DNA of 64,000 bases from Thermoanaerobacterium sp. CMT5567-10 (GCF_030534315.2 NZ_CP130558.2:248001-312000), one strand, 5' to 3'; shown: positions 53,401 to 63,310, numbered from the stretch's first letter. The notes: generated by a model from the sequence alone, not told the origin. Made by a program: numbers and translations.

Positions 53401-53480
53401 CGAAATACTAACAGTACTAGCATAGCAAGAAGTAGCGCTACAGTCTTTTTTGCAAAAACTCTTCTGTATAATTTTAACAT
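53401..53480 (-). pseudogene. 5' part of the IS-split secreted-protein gene
   Basis: ATG 53480 follows AGGAGG by nine bases and opens MLKLYRRVFAKK, then the hydrophobic core TVALLLAMLVLLVF: the n- and h-regions of a signal peptide. The frame then meets CG and runs into IS110 DNA, where it stops within two codons. The c-region and mature protein continue at 51536. A TATAAT at 53546-53541 on the minus strand may be the promoter -10. Confidence 0.75.
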
Positions 53481-53665
53481 TCATCATTACCTCCTGTGTT
53501 TATTATTAAACATCCAACGGCCGTTTTCTGTTCATTTACTATTATAAACATTTGTACAAGCTTGAAAAGTTACCAAATTCGTCGATTTTTTAGTCAATAT
53601 TTGTCGAACATGGTCGAAAGCATGAGTGGTTATTTTCATAAAATATTTCAGTATTTAAAATATTT

Positions 53666-54484
53666 TTATAACAACCTACCTCTAGTATCTATTATATCAG
53701 CATCTATAGCATTTAAGACTAATGTAATATCATTTTTTGCCTTAAATTTAAATTTTAATTTATTAATATGCCGTCTTAACGTTGTTTCTGAAATATTCAT
53801 TTCATACATTATTTCTTTTCTATCCATACCACATGCTAAAAATGACAATATTGATTTTTCTGTTAAACTTAGTCTCTTATCTATAACATTACATTTTCCA
53901 TATCTATACATAATCATTTCTTCTATGTACATTGCAATATTCTTAAGCATAATACCTTGCTCCTTAATACTTGAAATATTAATACATGAAATATCAAGAT
54001 ATGCAATTATTTCTCCATTTAAACTATCAAATATTGGTATGGCTGTACAATACCAGTTCCTGAATAAATCGCAATAATGATCCTTACCACATAATTCAGC
54101 TTGTCTTTTGTGTTTCATAGCAAGATTAACTGCATTTACACCACAGTCTTCAATTCTTAAACTGTTACCTTCTGAAAAATGCAATTCATTAAAGTAATCA
54201 ATTAATTGATCATCATATATAAGCTTAATTATATAACCATTTTTATCGCACAAAATAAAGAAATACCCATTTGCAATAAGAAATTTATATCTAGTACTTT
54301 TTCTAATGAAATTATCAAGTAAAGATATTAAATAACTATTTTCCTTTTTATATCTTATCAATTTTTCTTCATCAATCTTCATATCGAACGATTTTTTATC
54401 TGGTTTGATATTCATAAGCAATGATTCCCCATATGAGAAAATTAATTCATTACATCCTCTTTTTATTATAGTTTCATTGTCCAT
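53666..54484 (-). CDS. GAF-LuxR type transcriptional regulator
   Basis: 272-aa DNA-binding protein. Residues about 70-175 form a GAF-like sensor of the AcoR type (IANGYFFILCDKNGYIIKLI, then FRNWYCTAIPIFDSLNGEIIAYLDIS). The C-terminal 65 residues are a LuxR/GerE helix-turn-helix: LSLTEKSILSFLACGMDRKEIMYEMNISETTLRRHINKLKFKF. No AAA+ domain is present, so it is not a sigma-54 activator. The start is ATG 54484. It lies upstream of the split secreted-protein operon in the same direction and divergent from the PepSY-like gene, so it probably controls one or both. The ligand is unknown. Confidence 0.82.
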   Translation of the reverse strand: MDNETIIKRGCNELIFSYGESLLMNIKPDKKSFDMKIDEEKLIRYKKENSYLISLLDNFIRKSTRYKFLIANGYFFILCDKNGYIIKLIYDDQLIDYFNELHFSEGNSLRIEDCGVNAVNLAMKHKRQAELCGKDHYCDLFRNWYCTAIPIFDSLNGEIIAYLDISCINISSIKEQGIMLKNIAMYIEEMIMYRYGKCNVIDKRLSLTEKSILSFLACGMDRKEIMYEMNISETTLRRHINKLKFKFKAKNDITLVLNAIDADIIDTRGRLL

Positions 54485-54623
54485 AAATACCTCACTCCAT
54501 AAACTTATTGTTATTTACTTAACATATATATTCTATTAAAATACAAAAAATCCTTCAAAAAATTAAAGGAATAAATCAATAAATTGTAATAAAATAGATA
54601 AAAATCAAAATCCAAGGAAATAT

Positions 54624-54653
54624 TTGATTTTACATATGATAATAGTGTAAAAT
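54624..54653 (+). promoter_or_regulatory. promoter of the PepSY-like gene
   Basis: TTGATT (54624-54629), 18 bases, TAAAAT (54648-54653), followed by AAGGAGGG at 54700-54707. Confidence 0.6.
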
Positions 54654-54714
54654 TAAGTAAGGATCAGTAGCAGCTTATTATTAGGCTTGCTAAAATTCTA
54701 AGGAGGGTATTATT

Positions 54715-55209
54715 ATAAAAAAGAAACACAAAATACTGTTATTATTTATTTTAATAACCTGTTTTTTTATATTGCTTTTTTTAAGACAAATACAAGCAAT
54801 TTCTATAGTTATTTATGAAGGGCATACAGTTAAAATTACCTCTTTACATTTCAATAATATTGGTAGACCATTAACTGTAGTAAATGCTATTGACAGTAAC
54901 GGTAATAAAAATATTTATTTTATAAATCAAATTCATTTTTTTAATCCACATTTAGAATATATTGTCAACTCAAAAGATGGTATTTCAAGAGAAGATGCAA
55001 TATCAATTGTAAATAATAATAAGTTATGCGCCGATATTTGGAAAATAGAGTTGAAACACGAGACAACAGAAAATCCTAGAAAGGATTTAGTTTATTGGGG
55101 GATATTAACAAATAAATACAGCTCATATCCAATGATTTTTATTGATTTTTACACAGGGAAATATAAAGTTATAGATAAAAATGGCAAAATAATTAAAAGC
55201 AATATGTAA
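54715..55209 (+). CDS. membrane-anchored PepSY-like protein with a non-standard start
   Basis: 164-aa secreted or anchored protein: basic KKKHKI, hydrophobic LLLFILITCFFILLFL, then a soluble domain. The end resembles PepSY: ISREDAISIVNNNK, YWGILTNKYSS, and FIDFYTGKYKVIDKNG. AAGGAGGG at 54700-54707 stands correctly for a start at ATA 54715 (or ATT 54712), but no ATG, GTG or TTG is there. TTG 54772 is the first normal start and would cut through the hydrophobic segment. Either a rare start codon is used or an original ATG has mutated to ATA. It is divergent from the GAF-LuxR gene. Confidence 0.6.
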   Translation: MKKKHKILLLFILITCFFILLFLRQIQAISIVIYEGHTVKITSLHFNNIGRPLTVVNAIDSNGNKNIYFINQIHFFNPHLEYIVNSKDGISREDAISIVNNNKLCADIWKIELKHETTENPRKDLVYWGILTNKYSSYPMIFIDFYTGKYKVIDKNGKIIKSNM

Positions 55210-55210
55210 A

Positions 55211-55240
55211 AGGCTGCTTGACAAAATATGCCAGCAGCCT
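55211..55240. terminator. bidirectional terminator between PepSY-like gene and ppdK
   Basis: AGGCTGCT / AGCAGCCT stem with a 14-base loop, followed by AAAAA/TTTT on either side. Confidence 0.75.
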
Positions 55241-55265
55241 AAAAAGTTACACTTTTCTAAGTTAT

Positions 55266-57896
55266 TTATTTTTCATCCTTTATTGCAGCTTGTGCAGCAG
55301 CAAGTCTTGCAATAGGCACTCTGAAAGGTGAGCATGATACATAGTCAAGACCTGCTTTATGGCAGAATTCAATTGACGATGGATCTCCACCATGTTCTCC
55401 GCATATACCTACACTTAAATCAGGTCTCGTTTGTCTACCTAATTTTGTACCCATTTCAACAAGCTTGCCTACACCATTTTGATCAAGCTTTGCAAAAGGA
55501 TCAAACTCGTATATCTTTTTGTCATAGTATGATTCTAAGAATTTACCAGCATCATCTCTTGAGAATGCAAATGTAAGCTGTGTCAAGTCATTTGTACCAA
55601 ATGAGAAGAATTCAGCTTCTTTTGCAATTTCATCTGCTGTAAGAGCAGCTCTTGGAACTTCAATCATTGTTCCAACTTGGTACTTAAGATTAGCATTCTT
55701 CTCTTTCAATACTTCATCGGCAGTTTTTACTATAAACTCTTTTACATATTTCATTTCTTTTACATCGCCTATAAGAGGTATCATTATCTGTGGCTCAATA
55801 CTAATGCCAAGTTTATTTGATACGTTTATTGCTGCTTCAATTATAGCCCTTGTCTGCATCTCAGCTATTTCAGGGTACTTAACAGCAAGTCTACATCCTC
55901 TAAAACCAAGCATTGGGTTAAATTCTTTCAGGCTTTCTACAGTCGCTTTAAGGTCCTCAAATGTCATTCCCATTTCATCAGCCAATGCTTTTATGTCATC
56001 ATCTTCATGTGGTAAGAATTCATGTAGTGGTGGATCAAGAAGACGTATTGTAACAGGATGTTCTCCCATAGCCTCAAACAATCCTTCAAAGTCAGACCTT
56101 TGCATAGGAAGAAGTTTATTCAAGGCATTTCTTCTTTGCTCCTCGGTCTTTGATACTATCATTTCCCTCATAGCAGGTATTCTATCTTCAGCAAAGAACA
56201 TATGCTCTGTTCTGCAAAGGCCTATTCCTTCGGCGCCAAAGTTTACTGCAACTTTTGCATCTCTTGGAATATCGGCATTTGCTTTAACTTTTAATTTTCT
56301 ATATTTATCTGCCCAACTCATCAGAGTTGCAAAGTTACCTGTCAAAGAAGGCGGAACAGTCTTTATTTCTCCTAAATATACATTGCCGGTGCTTCCATCA
56401 ATTGATATGTAATCTCCCTCTTTAACTATAATATCACCGATCTTCATTATCTTTTGATTTTCATCTATCAAAGCTGCACTACAACCAGCTACACAGCATG
56501 TTCCCATTCCTCTAGCAACAACAGCAGCATGGGATGTCATACCACCGCGGCCTGTTAAAATACCTTGTGCGGCAGCCATACCTTCAATATCCTCAGGTGA
56601 TGTCTCCATTCTAACAAGAACTACTTTCTCTCCTCTACCTTTTGCAGCTTCAACTGCATCATCTGCTGTAAAATATACCTTTCCTGCAGCTGCACCTGGT
56701 GATGCTGGTAAGCCTTTTGCAATTGGTTTTGCTGCTTTTAGTGCTTCTGCGTCAAACATTGGATGCAATAACTGATCAAGCTGTTTTGGATCGACCCTCA
56801 ATACTGCTTCTTTTTCATCAATTAATCCTTCATTTACCAAATCTATTGCGACTTTCAATGCTGCTTGAGCAGTTCTCTTTCCATTCCTAGTTTGAAGCAT
56901 GTAAAGCTTTGATCTTTCTATAGTAAACTCAATATCTTGCATATCTCTGTAGTGATTTTCTAACTTGTTTGCAATTTCTGTAAACTGATTGTACACTTCA
57001 GGCATTATGTCTTTTAAAGTAGAAATTGGCTGTGGCGTTCTTATACCTGCAACAACATCTTCGCCTTGAGCATTCATTAAGAACTCACCAAACAAGGCTT
57101 TTTCACCAGTAGCAGGATTTCTTGTAAATGCAACACCTGTACCTGAGTCATTTCCCATATTGCCGAATACCATTGTCTGGACATTTACAGCAGTGCCCCA
57201 ATCGCCAGGTATGTCATTTAACCTTCTGTATACAATAGCTCTTGGATTATCCCATGATCTAAATACGGCTTTAACAGCTTCGAGTAGCTGAACCTTTGGA
57301 TCTTGCGGGAATTCAACGCCCATCTCTTGCTTATACAGTTCTTTATACCTCTTTACAACTTCTTTTAAGTTTTCTGCAGTTAGATCTGTATCGTATTTTG
57401 CTCCGTTTTCTTCTTTTACAGCATCAAGGATTGCTTCAAATTTATTTTTATCAATGCCCATAACAACGTCAGAGAACATTTGAATAAATCTTCTATAGCT
57501 ATCATAAGCAAATCTCTCGTTATTTGTAGCTTCAGCGAGTCCTATAACTGTATCATCATTTAATCCAAGATTTAAGATCGTATCCATCATTCCAGGCATA
57601 GAAACTCTTGCACCTGAACGCACTGAAACCAATAGCGGATTTTTCTTATCACCAAACTTTTTGTTATTTATTTGCTCTAGAATAGCCATGTTTTTGTATA
57701 TTTCTTCTACTATTTCATCTGATATTTTTTTGCCATCTTCATAATATTTAGTACAAGCTTCTGTTGTTACCGTAAATCCTTGTGGCACAGGCAAACCTAG
57801 GTTTGTCATTTCTGCAAGGTTTGCTCCTTTTCCACCAAGTAGATTTCTCATTGATGCATTACCTTCGCTGAATAAATAGACATACTTCTTTGCCAT
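55266..57896 (-). CDS. ppdK: pyruvate, phosphate dikinase
   Basis: 876-aa enzyme interconverting pyruvate, ATP and Pi with PEP, AMP and PPi. Domains in order: nucleotide-binding (GGKGANLAEMTNLGLPVPQGFTV; MQDIEFTIE), phospho-His domain with GGMTSHAAVVARGMG (about residue 450), and PEP/pyruvate TIM barrel ending GICGEHGGDPSSIEF. The catalytic Cys/Glu region is intact. The Thr in the TSHAA motif is the site that the neighbouring regulatory protein would phosphorylate. In anaerobic thermophiles PPDK often serves glycolysis with PPi. The start is ATG 57896, one base after the regulator's stop. Confidence 0.97.
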   Translation of the reverse strand: MAKKYVYLFSEGNASMRNLLGGKGANLAEMTNLGLPVPQGFTVTTEACTKYYEDGKKISDEIVEEIYKNMAILEQINNKKFGDKKNPLLVSVRSGARVSMPGMMDTILNLGLNDDTVIGLAEATNNERFAYDSYRRFIQMFSDVVMGIDKNKFEAILDAVKEENGAKYDTDLTAENLKEVVKRYKELYKQEMGVEFPQDPKVQLLEAVKAVFRSWDNPRAIVYRRLNDIPGDWGTAVNVQTMVFGNMGNDSGTGVAFTRNPATGEKALFGEFLMNAQGEDVVAGIRTPQPISTLKDIMPEVYNQFTEIANKLENHYRDMQDIEFTIERSKLYMLQTRNGKRTAQAALKVAIDLVNEGLIDEKEAVLRVDPKQLDQLLHPMFDAEALKAAKPIAKGLPASPGAAAGKVYFTADDAVEAAKGRGEKVVLVRMETSPEDIEGMAAAQGILTGRGGMTSHAAVVARGMGTCCVAGCSAALIDENQKIMKIGDIIVKEGDYISIDGSTGNVYLGEIKTVPPSLTGNFATLMSWADKYRKLKVKANADIPRDAKVAVNFGAEGIGLCRTEHMFFAEDRIPAMREMIVSKTEEQRRNALNKLLPMQRSDFEGLFEAMGEHPVTIRLLDPPLHEFLPHEDDDIKALADEMGMTFEDLKATVESLKEFNPMLGFRGCRLAVKYPEIAEMQTRAIIEAAINVSNKLGISIEPQIMIPLIGDVKEMKYVKEFIVKTADEVLKEKNANLKYQVGTMIEVPRAALTADEIAKEAEFFSFGTNDLTQLTFAFSRDDAGKFLESYYDKKIYEFDPFAKLDQNGVGKLVEMGTKLGRQTRPDLSVGICGEHGGDPSSIEFCHKAGLDYVSCSPFRVPIARLAAAQAAIKDEK

Positions 57897-58712
57897 TTAT
57901 AGTCCTCCTTTATTAATTTTATTTAATATTATACTTGCCGTTTCTTCAACAGCCTTATTTGTTACATCTATAACTGTACAATCTAACTTCTCCATCACCT
58001 CCTTAGCATAATTGAGCTCTTTAATTATTCTATCTTTAGCAGCATAAACTGCTGTAGAATCTAGCCCTAATGATTTAAGCCTTTCTTTTCGTATTTCTAC
58101 CAAATTATCGATGTTTATCATAAGTCCAAATATTTTATTGTGATCTATCTCAAATAACTCCCTCGGTGGATCTACTTCAGGTACAAGTGGAAAATTAGCA
58201 GCCTTAATGTATTTATGTGCAAGATACATACATAACGGTGTCTTTGAAGTCCTGGATACACCTAATATCACAACATCAGCCAGTAATATACCATTTATAT
58301 CTTTCCCATCATCATGTTTTACCGCAAATTCAATTGCATCCATCTTTCTAAAGTAATCTTCATCCAATTTCCTTTTAGGAAAAAACAACTCTGAAGGCGG
58401 TATGCCAGTAGTGCCTTCTATAGCATCCATAATCGGTCCCATCACATCTACTATGCGTAAATTATATTGTCTAGCTTTATTGAGCAAATGTCTTTTTAAC
58501 TCATCAACTACCATCGTATGTATTATAAGACTATTTTTGTTATTTGATGCATCAATAGCTATTTCATCGATTTGATTTTTATCACCAACATAAGGAAACT
58601 TTTTCATCTGATTTATATTGGTGCCAAATCTAGAAGCAGCTATTGCAGCAACATGTTCTGCCGTATCTATGCTGGAGTCTGAAACAAGATAAATAGCAAC
58701 ACTCTCATCCAC
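57897..58712 (-). CDS. PPDK regulatory kinase/phosphorylase (DUF299)
   Basis: 271-aa bifunctional regulator that phosphorylates (with ADP) and dephosphorylates the Thr next to the catalytic His of PPDK. The P-loop is [23 protein letters not shown]. The N-terminus [18 protein letters not shown] is typical of the family. The start is GTG 58712, with AGGAGG upstream. It abuts ppdK in one operon, which makes the substrate assignment firm. It also resembles Bacillus YqfL by neighbourhood (near glyS, recO, era). Confidence 0.93.
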   Translation of the reverse strand: MDESVAIYLVSDSSIDTAEHVAAIAASRFGTNINQMKKFPYVGDKNQIDEIAIDASNNKNSLIIHTMVVDELKRHLLNKARQYNLRIVDVMGPIMDAIEGTTGIPPSELFFPKRKLDEDYFRKMDAIEFAVKHDDGKDINGILLADVVILGVSRTSKTPLCMYLAHKYIKAANFPLVPEVDPPRELFEIDHNKIFGLMINIDNLVEIRKERLKSLGLDSTAVYAAKDRIIKELNYAKEVMEKLDCTVIDVTNKAVEETASIILNKINKGGL

Positions 58713-58879
58713 AATATTTTAGCCTCCTAAACATTAGGTGATACTATATCAGTCACGTGGGACAATTTCACTCCCATATAAGCAACAATTTTCAGCTTAA
58801 CGTTTTCTAAACACTTACACTACCATTTTAAATTAGAATTAATTACAATTATGTTCAATAATATTATAGCATAAATTAT

Positions 58880-58910
58880 AAAAAAAAACAGGCAATAGCC
58901 CGATTTTTTT
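58880..58910 (-). terminator. glyS terminator
   Basis: Stem AAATCGGGC / GCCTGTTT with a TATT loop, followed by nine T on the minus strand, directly at the glyS stop. Confidence 0.9.
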
Positions 58911-60297
58911 ATAATTTTAATTTTGATTCTAAATATGGCTTAACTTCATTTATCTTAATCCTTATTTGCTGCATTGTATCTCTATCTCTTATTGTTACCG
59001 ACTCATCATTTAAGGAATCAAAATCATACGTTATGCAATAAGGTGTGCCTATTTCATCTTGCCGCCTGTATCTTTTCCCTATACTTCCTGTCTCATCATA
59101 GTCAACCACAAAATCTTTCCTCAGTTCATCATACAATTTATACGCATTTTCTCCTAACTTTTTAGAAAGAGGCAAAACTGCTGCTTTTATTGGTGCAAGC
59201 ATAGGATGCAATTTCAAAACAACTCTTATATCATTTTCCTCAACTTCTTCTTCATTGTATGCATCTATCAAAAATGCCAAAGCTACTCTGTCAGCACCTA
59301 CAGACGGTTCAATACAATACGGTATGTACTTTTCATTTGTTACAGGATCAAAATATGTTAAATCTGCTCCTGAATGTTCCATGTGACGTCTAAGATCAAA
59401 ATCAGTCCTGTCAGCTATTCCCCACAATTCTCCCCACCCAAATGGAAATCTGTATTCTATGTCTGTAGTAGCATTACTGTAATGGGAAAGCTCTTCCTTA
59501 CTGTGATCTCTGAATCTTAAATTTTCTTTCCTTAATCCTAAATTTAAGAGCCAATTCATGCAAAATTCTTTCCAGTATTTAAACCACTCCATGTCTTCAC
59601 CAGGCTTGCAGAAAAATTCCAATTCCATCTGTTCAAATTCTCTCGTCCTAAATGTAAAATTTCCAGGAGTGATTTCATTTCTAAAAGACTTGCCAATTTG
59701 CCCAATCCCAAAAGGGATTTTCTTTCTTGTTGTTCTTAACACATTTTTAAAATTTACAAATATTCCTTGCGCCGTTTCTGGTCTTAAATATATCTCTGAT
59801 TTAGAATCTTCTGTGACACCCTGAAATGTTTTAAACATCAAATTAAATTTTCTTATATCGGTAAAATTATGTACACCACAAACAGGACAAGGTACATTAT
59901 TATCATCAATGAATTTTTTTAATTTTTCATCAGACCAACCATCAACAATAGCTTCTTGTCCTTGTTTTTTCAAATAATCTTCAACAAGTTTATCAGCACG
60001 AAATCTAGATTTACACTCTTTGCAGTCCATCAATGGATCACTAAATCCACCTACGTGCCCTGATGCTACCCATGTTTCAGGATTCATCAATATAGCACAA
60101 TCAATACCTACATTGTATTGACTTTCCTGTATAAATTTTGACCACCAAACTTTTTTCACATTATTTTTAAATTCAACTCCTAGTGGCCCATAATCCCATG
60201 TATTTGCTAATCCTCCATAAATTTCAGATCCTGGAAATATAAAACCTCGATTTTTTGCAAGAGATACTATTTTATCCATAGTTACTTCAAAAGCCAT
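58909..60297 (-). CDS. glyS: glycyl-tRNA synthetase, single-chain type
   Basis: 462-aa class II GlyRS of the alpha2 kind (as in Thermus, mycoplasmas and eukaryotes), not the GlyQ/GlyS tetramer. Motif 1 region: [24 protein letters not shown]. Motif 2: [34 protein letters not shown]. Motif 3: [13 protein letters not shown]. Zinc-type cysteines occur in CKECKSRF and [12 protein letters not shown] 60297 is well spaced from AAGGAG; the longer open frame comes from leader sequence. A hairpin at 60328-60357 lies between its promoter and start. Confidence 0.96.
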   Translation of the reverse strand: MAFEVTMDKIVSLAKNRGFIFPGSEIYGGLANTWDYGPLGVEFKNNVKKVWWSKFIQESQYNVGIDCAILMNPETWVASGHVGGFSDPLMDCKECKSRFRADKLVEDYLKKQGQEAIVDGWSDEKLKKFIDDNNVPCPVCGVHNFTDIRKFNLMFKTFQGVTEDSKSEIYLRPETAQGIFVNFKNVLRTTRKKIPFGIGQIGKSFRNEITPGNFTFRTREFEQMELEFFCKPGEDMEWFKYWKEFCMNWLLNLGLRKENLRFRDHSKEELSHYSNATTDIEYRFPFGWGELWGIADRTDFDLRRHMEHSGADLTYFDPVTNEKYIPYCIEPSVGADRVALAFLIDAYNEEEVEENDIRVVLKLHPMLAPIKAAVLPLSKKLGENAYKLYDELRKDFVVDYDETGSIGKRYRRQDEIGTPYCITYDFDSLNDESVTIRDRDTMQQIRIKINEVKPYLESKLKL

Positions 60298-60327
60298 ACA
60301 CAAACACTCCTTCTTATGTATAAACAA

Positions 60328-60357
60328 GACCCTTTTTCCTACACGGCAAAAAGGGTC
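60328..60357 (-). promoter_or_regulatory. hairpin in the glyS leader
   Basis: GACCCTTTTT / AAAAAGGGTC, perfect 10-bp stem with a 10-base loop, about 40 bases after the presumed transcription start. It is followed by CTTG rather than a T-run, so it looks more like a structural or upstream-terminator element than a clear attenuator. No T-box motif is present, in contrast to hisS, ileS and trpE. Confidence 0.5.
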
Positions 60358-60374
60358 AATGCTCAATATATTTT

Positions 60375-60403
60375 AGAATATCAAATAGTTTAAATTATGT
60401 CAA
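60375..60403 (-). promoter_or_regulatory. glyS promoter
   Basis: TTGACA (60403-60398), 17 bases, TATTCT (60380-60375) on the minus strand. Confidence 0.75.
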
Positions 60404-60431
60404 TATAATAAACAACAAATTTAATCTCATT

Positions 60432-60833
60432 TCATTCCTTTTCTTCTTTTAAAACTGTAATCTCTTTATTTGGTCTCTCTATCTCAATAGTGCAATTAGT
60501 AAAAAATGCCAGTGCTGCTCCTACTATTGTAAGCTGAGGAACTATAATAGCTGATATAGCACCTGCTGTAACCGGAATTTCTAGTATAACATTGTCATCT
60601 TTTTTGATCCTGATTTTTGTCACATTTCCCTTTTTAACTATTTCCTTTACTTTATCAACGACTTCGAAACCAGCAACAGATATGCTTTCTGTCCAATTTT
60701 TCTTATTTTCCTCTAGATAAATAAGAGCATCGACAACATCACCATTGCTTTTCTCTAACGCTTTCTTCGCCTCTTTATAACTAACTCCTGTCCTTGCAAC
60801 AATCTGATCAATCTTCTCAAGATCATTTTCCAC
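60432..60833 (-). CDS. DUF4342 protein with UBA-like N-terminus
   Basis: 133-aa protein. Residues about 5-45 (KIDQIVARTGVSYKEAKKALEKSNGDVVDALIYLE) form a UBA/EF-Ts-like three-helix unit; the DUF4342 part follows (KVKEIVKKGNVTKIRIKKDDNVILEIPV), with a hydrophobic helix (TAGAISAIIVPQLTIVGAALAFF) and a charged tail. GTG 60833 has AGGAGG eight bases upstream, whereas GTG 60842 overlaps it. It lies directly after recO. Function unknown. Confidence 0.82.
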   Translation of the reverse strand: MENDLEKIDQIVARTGVSYKEAKKALEKSNGDVVDALIYLEENKKNWTESISVAGFEVVDKVKEIVKKGNVTKIRIKKDDNVILEIPVTAGAISAIIVPQLTIVGAALAFFTNCTIEIERPNKEITVLKEEKE

Positions 60834-60845
60834 CTTTATCACCTC

Positions 60846-61592
60846 CTACATGTTTTTTATCTTATCCAAAAAATTCTTTGACTGAAATATTTTGTCAAAA
60901 TGGATATCCATATATTTAGTCATCAGTCTGTCTAGTTCATCTACAGTCGCTTTTTGTACCACCATTTTCCCTATATCGTTGAAACCATATTTAAGCAAAA
61001 ATCTTAATATATTTAGTGTATCACTTTTCAAATAGAATATATCATCTGCCGTGCTTTTGCAATTATTGCATAAAATACCGCCTTTAGCCGGTGAAAAATA
61101 CATAAGCTTCTCTTTTTTTCCACAAGATACGCAATGATCAACTTCAGGCATATAACCCATAAATGTCACAAATTTCAAGTTAAATAAAATTGCAAGTAAA
61201 TCGTCATTGACGGAACCTTTCTCAAGCAACAACAAAGAATATTTCAAAAGATTATAGACATTTATATTTCTTTCCTCTTCTTCAAGCAATTTATAAACAA
61301 CATCAGCAAAATATGATGCATAAGAGAACTTCAAAATGTCATCATCTATCTTTAAAAAAGAATGAATTAATTCCCATTGATCAATATAATAATAATTTCG
61401 ACCTTGAAATAAAACATAATATCCAATAGAAAACGGGTGAGAAGACCCTAAAAATCTACTTTTAGAATTCCTTGCACCTTTGGCTATCGCCTGTATCTTT
61501 CCATTTGTTTTTGTAAAAAGTGTAACAACTTTATCTGACTCGCCAATAAGTCTGCTTTTCAAAACAATAGATTCAGTCTTTATAAACTTCAT
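60846..61592 (-). CDS. recO: DNA repair protein RecO
   Basis: 248-aa recombination mediator that helps load RecA on SSB-coated DNA with RecR/RecF. The N-terminal OB-fold (KTESIVLKSRLIGESDKVVTLFT) precedes a helical domain with a zinc knuckle (CVSCGKKEKL and ILCNNC). The start is ATG 61592 with AAAGGATA. It sits in the era-deoC-recO-glyS neighbourhood common in clostridia. Confidence 0.95.
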   Translation of the reverse strand: MKFIKTESIVLKSRLIGESDKVVTLFTKTNGKIQAIAKGARNSKSRFLGSSHPFSIGYYVLFQGRNYYYIDQWELIHSFLKIDDDILKFSYASYFADVVYKLLEEEERNINVYNLLKYSLLLLEKGSVNDDLLAILFNLKFVTFMGYMPEVDHCVSCGKKEKLMYFSPAKGGILCNNCKSTADDIFYLKSDTLNILRFLLKYGFNDIGKMVVQKATVDELDRLMTKYMDIHFDKIFQSKNFLDKIKNM

Positions 61593-61718
61593 ACTAATTT
61601 ATCCTTTTTAAACTTATTATTCTCTATGGAAATACGTTCATAATCTTTGTAAATCATAAAATATTCAATATTACCTGTTCTTTTAAAAAGGTTCCAAATC
61701 AGATGTAAGATCATACTC

Positions 61719-62372
61719 TTACCATCCCTTTACAATTTGTATACCTGAACTTGTACCTATCCTATTAGCACCTGCCTTGACAATTTCTCTTGCAAATTCT
61801 GCAGTCCTTATACCTCCTGATGCCTTAACACCAAAATTTTCACCTACGGTTTTTCTCATAAGTTCTACATCATGTACGGTAGCACCGCCGCTGCCAAACC
61901 CAGTTGATGTTTTTACAAAATCAGCTCCTGCATCCACTGTAATTTTACAAGCCTTTATTTTTTCTTCATCAGAAAGATAACACGTTTCTAATATGACTTT
62001 TACGATTATATCTCCAAATGATTTAGCAGCATGCGTTACAGCTTCTATTTCATTCTTTACATAATCATAGTCTCCAACTTTAAGTTTGCCGATATTCAAA
62101 ACCATGTCTATCTCATGCGCACCATTCGAAATAGCTCCTTTTGTTTCAAAAACTTTTGTTTCGACAGTATTAGCCCCTAAAGGAAAACCAATTACCGTAC
62201 ATACCTTTACATTACTGTTTTTCAATATATCAGCAACATATTTTACATGACACGGATTTACACAAACAGACGCAAAACCATGTTCAATAGCTTCTTCTGC
62301 TAATTTTTTAATTTGTATATCTGTTGCATCCGCTTTCAAGAGTGTATGATCAATCATTTTTGCAATGTCCAT
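61719..62372 (-). CDS. deoC: deoxyribose-phosphate aldolase
   Basis: Class I aldolase, 217 aa, cleaving 2-deoxyribose 5-phosphate to glyceraldehyde 3-phosphate and acetaldehyde. The Schiff-base lysine is in [15 protein letters not shown], the second lysine in [10 protein letters not shown], and [12 protein letters not shown] is the N-terminal signature. ATG 62372 ([10 protein letters not shown]) follows AAAGGTGG; the ATG one codon earlier is equally possible. It stands between era and recO without other deoxynucleoside genes. Confidence 0.95.
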   Translation of the reverse strand: MDIAKMIDHTLLKADATDIQIKKLAEEAIEHGFASVCVNPCHVKYVADILKNSNVKVCTVIGFPLGANTVETKVFETKGAISNGAHEIDMVLNIGKLKVGDYDYVKNEIEAVTHAAKSFGDIIVKVILETCYLSDEEKIKACKITVDAGADFVKTSTGFGSGGATVHDVELMRKTVGENFGVKASGGIRTAEFAREIVKAGANRIGTSSGIQIVKGW

Positions 62373-62410
62373 CATAATTCCACCTTTCATACCTATACTA
62401 ACATTTATCA

Positions 62411-63310
62411 TCATCTTTTGTCAATCACATAGCCGAAACTTCTCAATATACTAATATTATCTCTCCAACCTTTTTTAACTTTCACCCACAAATCTAAATA
62501 TATTTTTTGTCCAAATAGACTTTCCAGCTCAGTTCTGGCACTGCTTCCAATCTTCCTTAACATCTGCCCGTTTTTACCTATAATGATAGCTTTATGAGAC
62601 TCTTTTTCGCAAAATATAAAAGCTTCAATGTCCAGAATATCTTTATCTTCACGAACTTTCATTGAATTAACTTCTACATATACTCCATGTGGCACTTCAT
62701 CTTCCAAATAATTCAGTATTTTCTCCCTAATTATTTCGGATATTAAAAACTTTTCTGGCCTATCTGTTATATAGTCACCAGGAAAATATTGAGGCCCCTC
62801 GGGCATATATGATACTATTGTGTGTTTCAATAAATCTATATTTTTATTTTTTAAAGCAGATATTGGCAAGATATCTTTAAAATTATACTCTGCCTTAAAA
62901 ATTTCGATAGTTTTATCAACAGTTTCATGCGGAACCGTATCAATCTTATTGATTACAAGAATAACTGGTGTATCAACTGATATTAAGTGCTCAATTATAT
63001 ATTTATCACCAGGTCCAACCTCAACATCCGGTTCTATCATATAAATTATTAAATCAACCTCTGATAACGTCTTTTTCACAGATTCAATCATGATTTCGCT
63101 TAATTTATGTTTCGGCTTATGTATACCTGGTGTATCAATGAAGACTACTTGATAATCTTCACCTGTCAATATACCTTGAATTGTATTCCTAGTAGTTTGT
63201 GGTTTGTCAGAAGTTATAGCTACTTTTTCCTCCAATAAAGCGTTTAATAAAGTAGATTTACCAACATTCGTTCTACCTATTAATGCAGCAAATCCTGATT
63301 TAAATACCAT
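62411..63310 (-). CDS. era: GTPase Era
   Basis: 299-aa GTPase for 16S rRNA maturation and small-subunit assembly. G1 [10 protein letters not shown]2 region TTRNTI, G3 DTPGIHKP, G4 NKID; the C-terminal KH domain has [23 protein letters not shown]. The start is ATG 63310 with AGGTGATG. It lies downstream of the dgkA-type gene as in most Firmicutes. Confidence 0.97.
   Translation of the reverse strand: MVFKSGFAALIGRTNVGKSTLLNALLEEKVAITSDKPQTTRNTIQGILTGEDYQVVFIDTPGIHKPKHKLSEIMIESVKKTLSEVDLIIYMIEPDVEVGPGDKYIIEHLISVDTPVILVINKIDTVPHETVDKTIEIFKAEYNFKDILPISALKNKNIDLLKHTIVSYMPEGPQYFPGDYITDRPEKFLISEIIREKILNYLEDEVPHGVYVEVNSMKVREDKDILDIEAFIFCEKESHKAIIIGKNGQMLRKIGSSARTELESLFGQKIYLDLWVKVKKGWRDNISILRSFGYVIDKR

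Noticed and set aside
53581-53618. Three GTCGA copies upstream of the secreted-protein gene as possible regulator sites
   Set aside because: Five-base repeats with irregular spacing are too weak to call operators.
53496-54077. Plus-strand frame of 193 codons
   Set aside because: Antisense shadow of the GAF-LuxR regulator and its promoter region.
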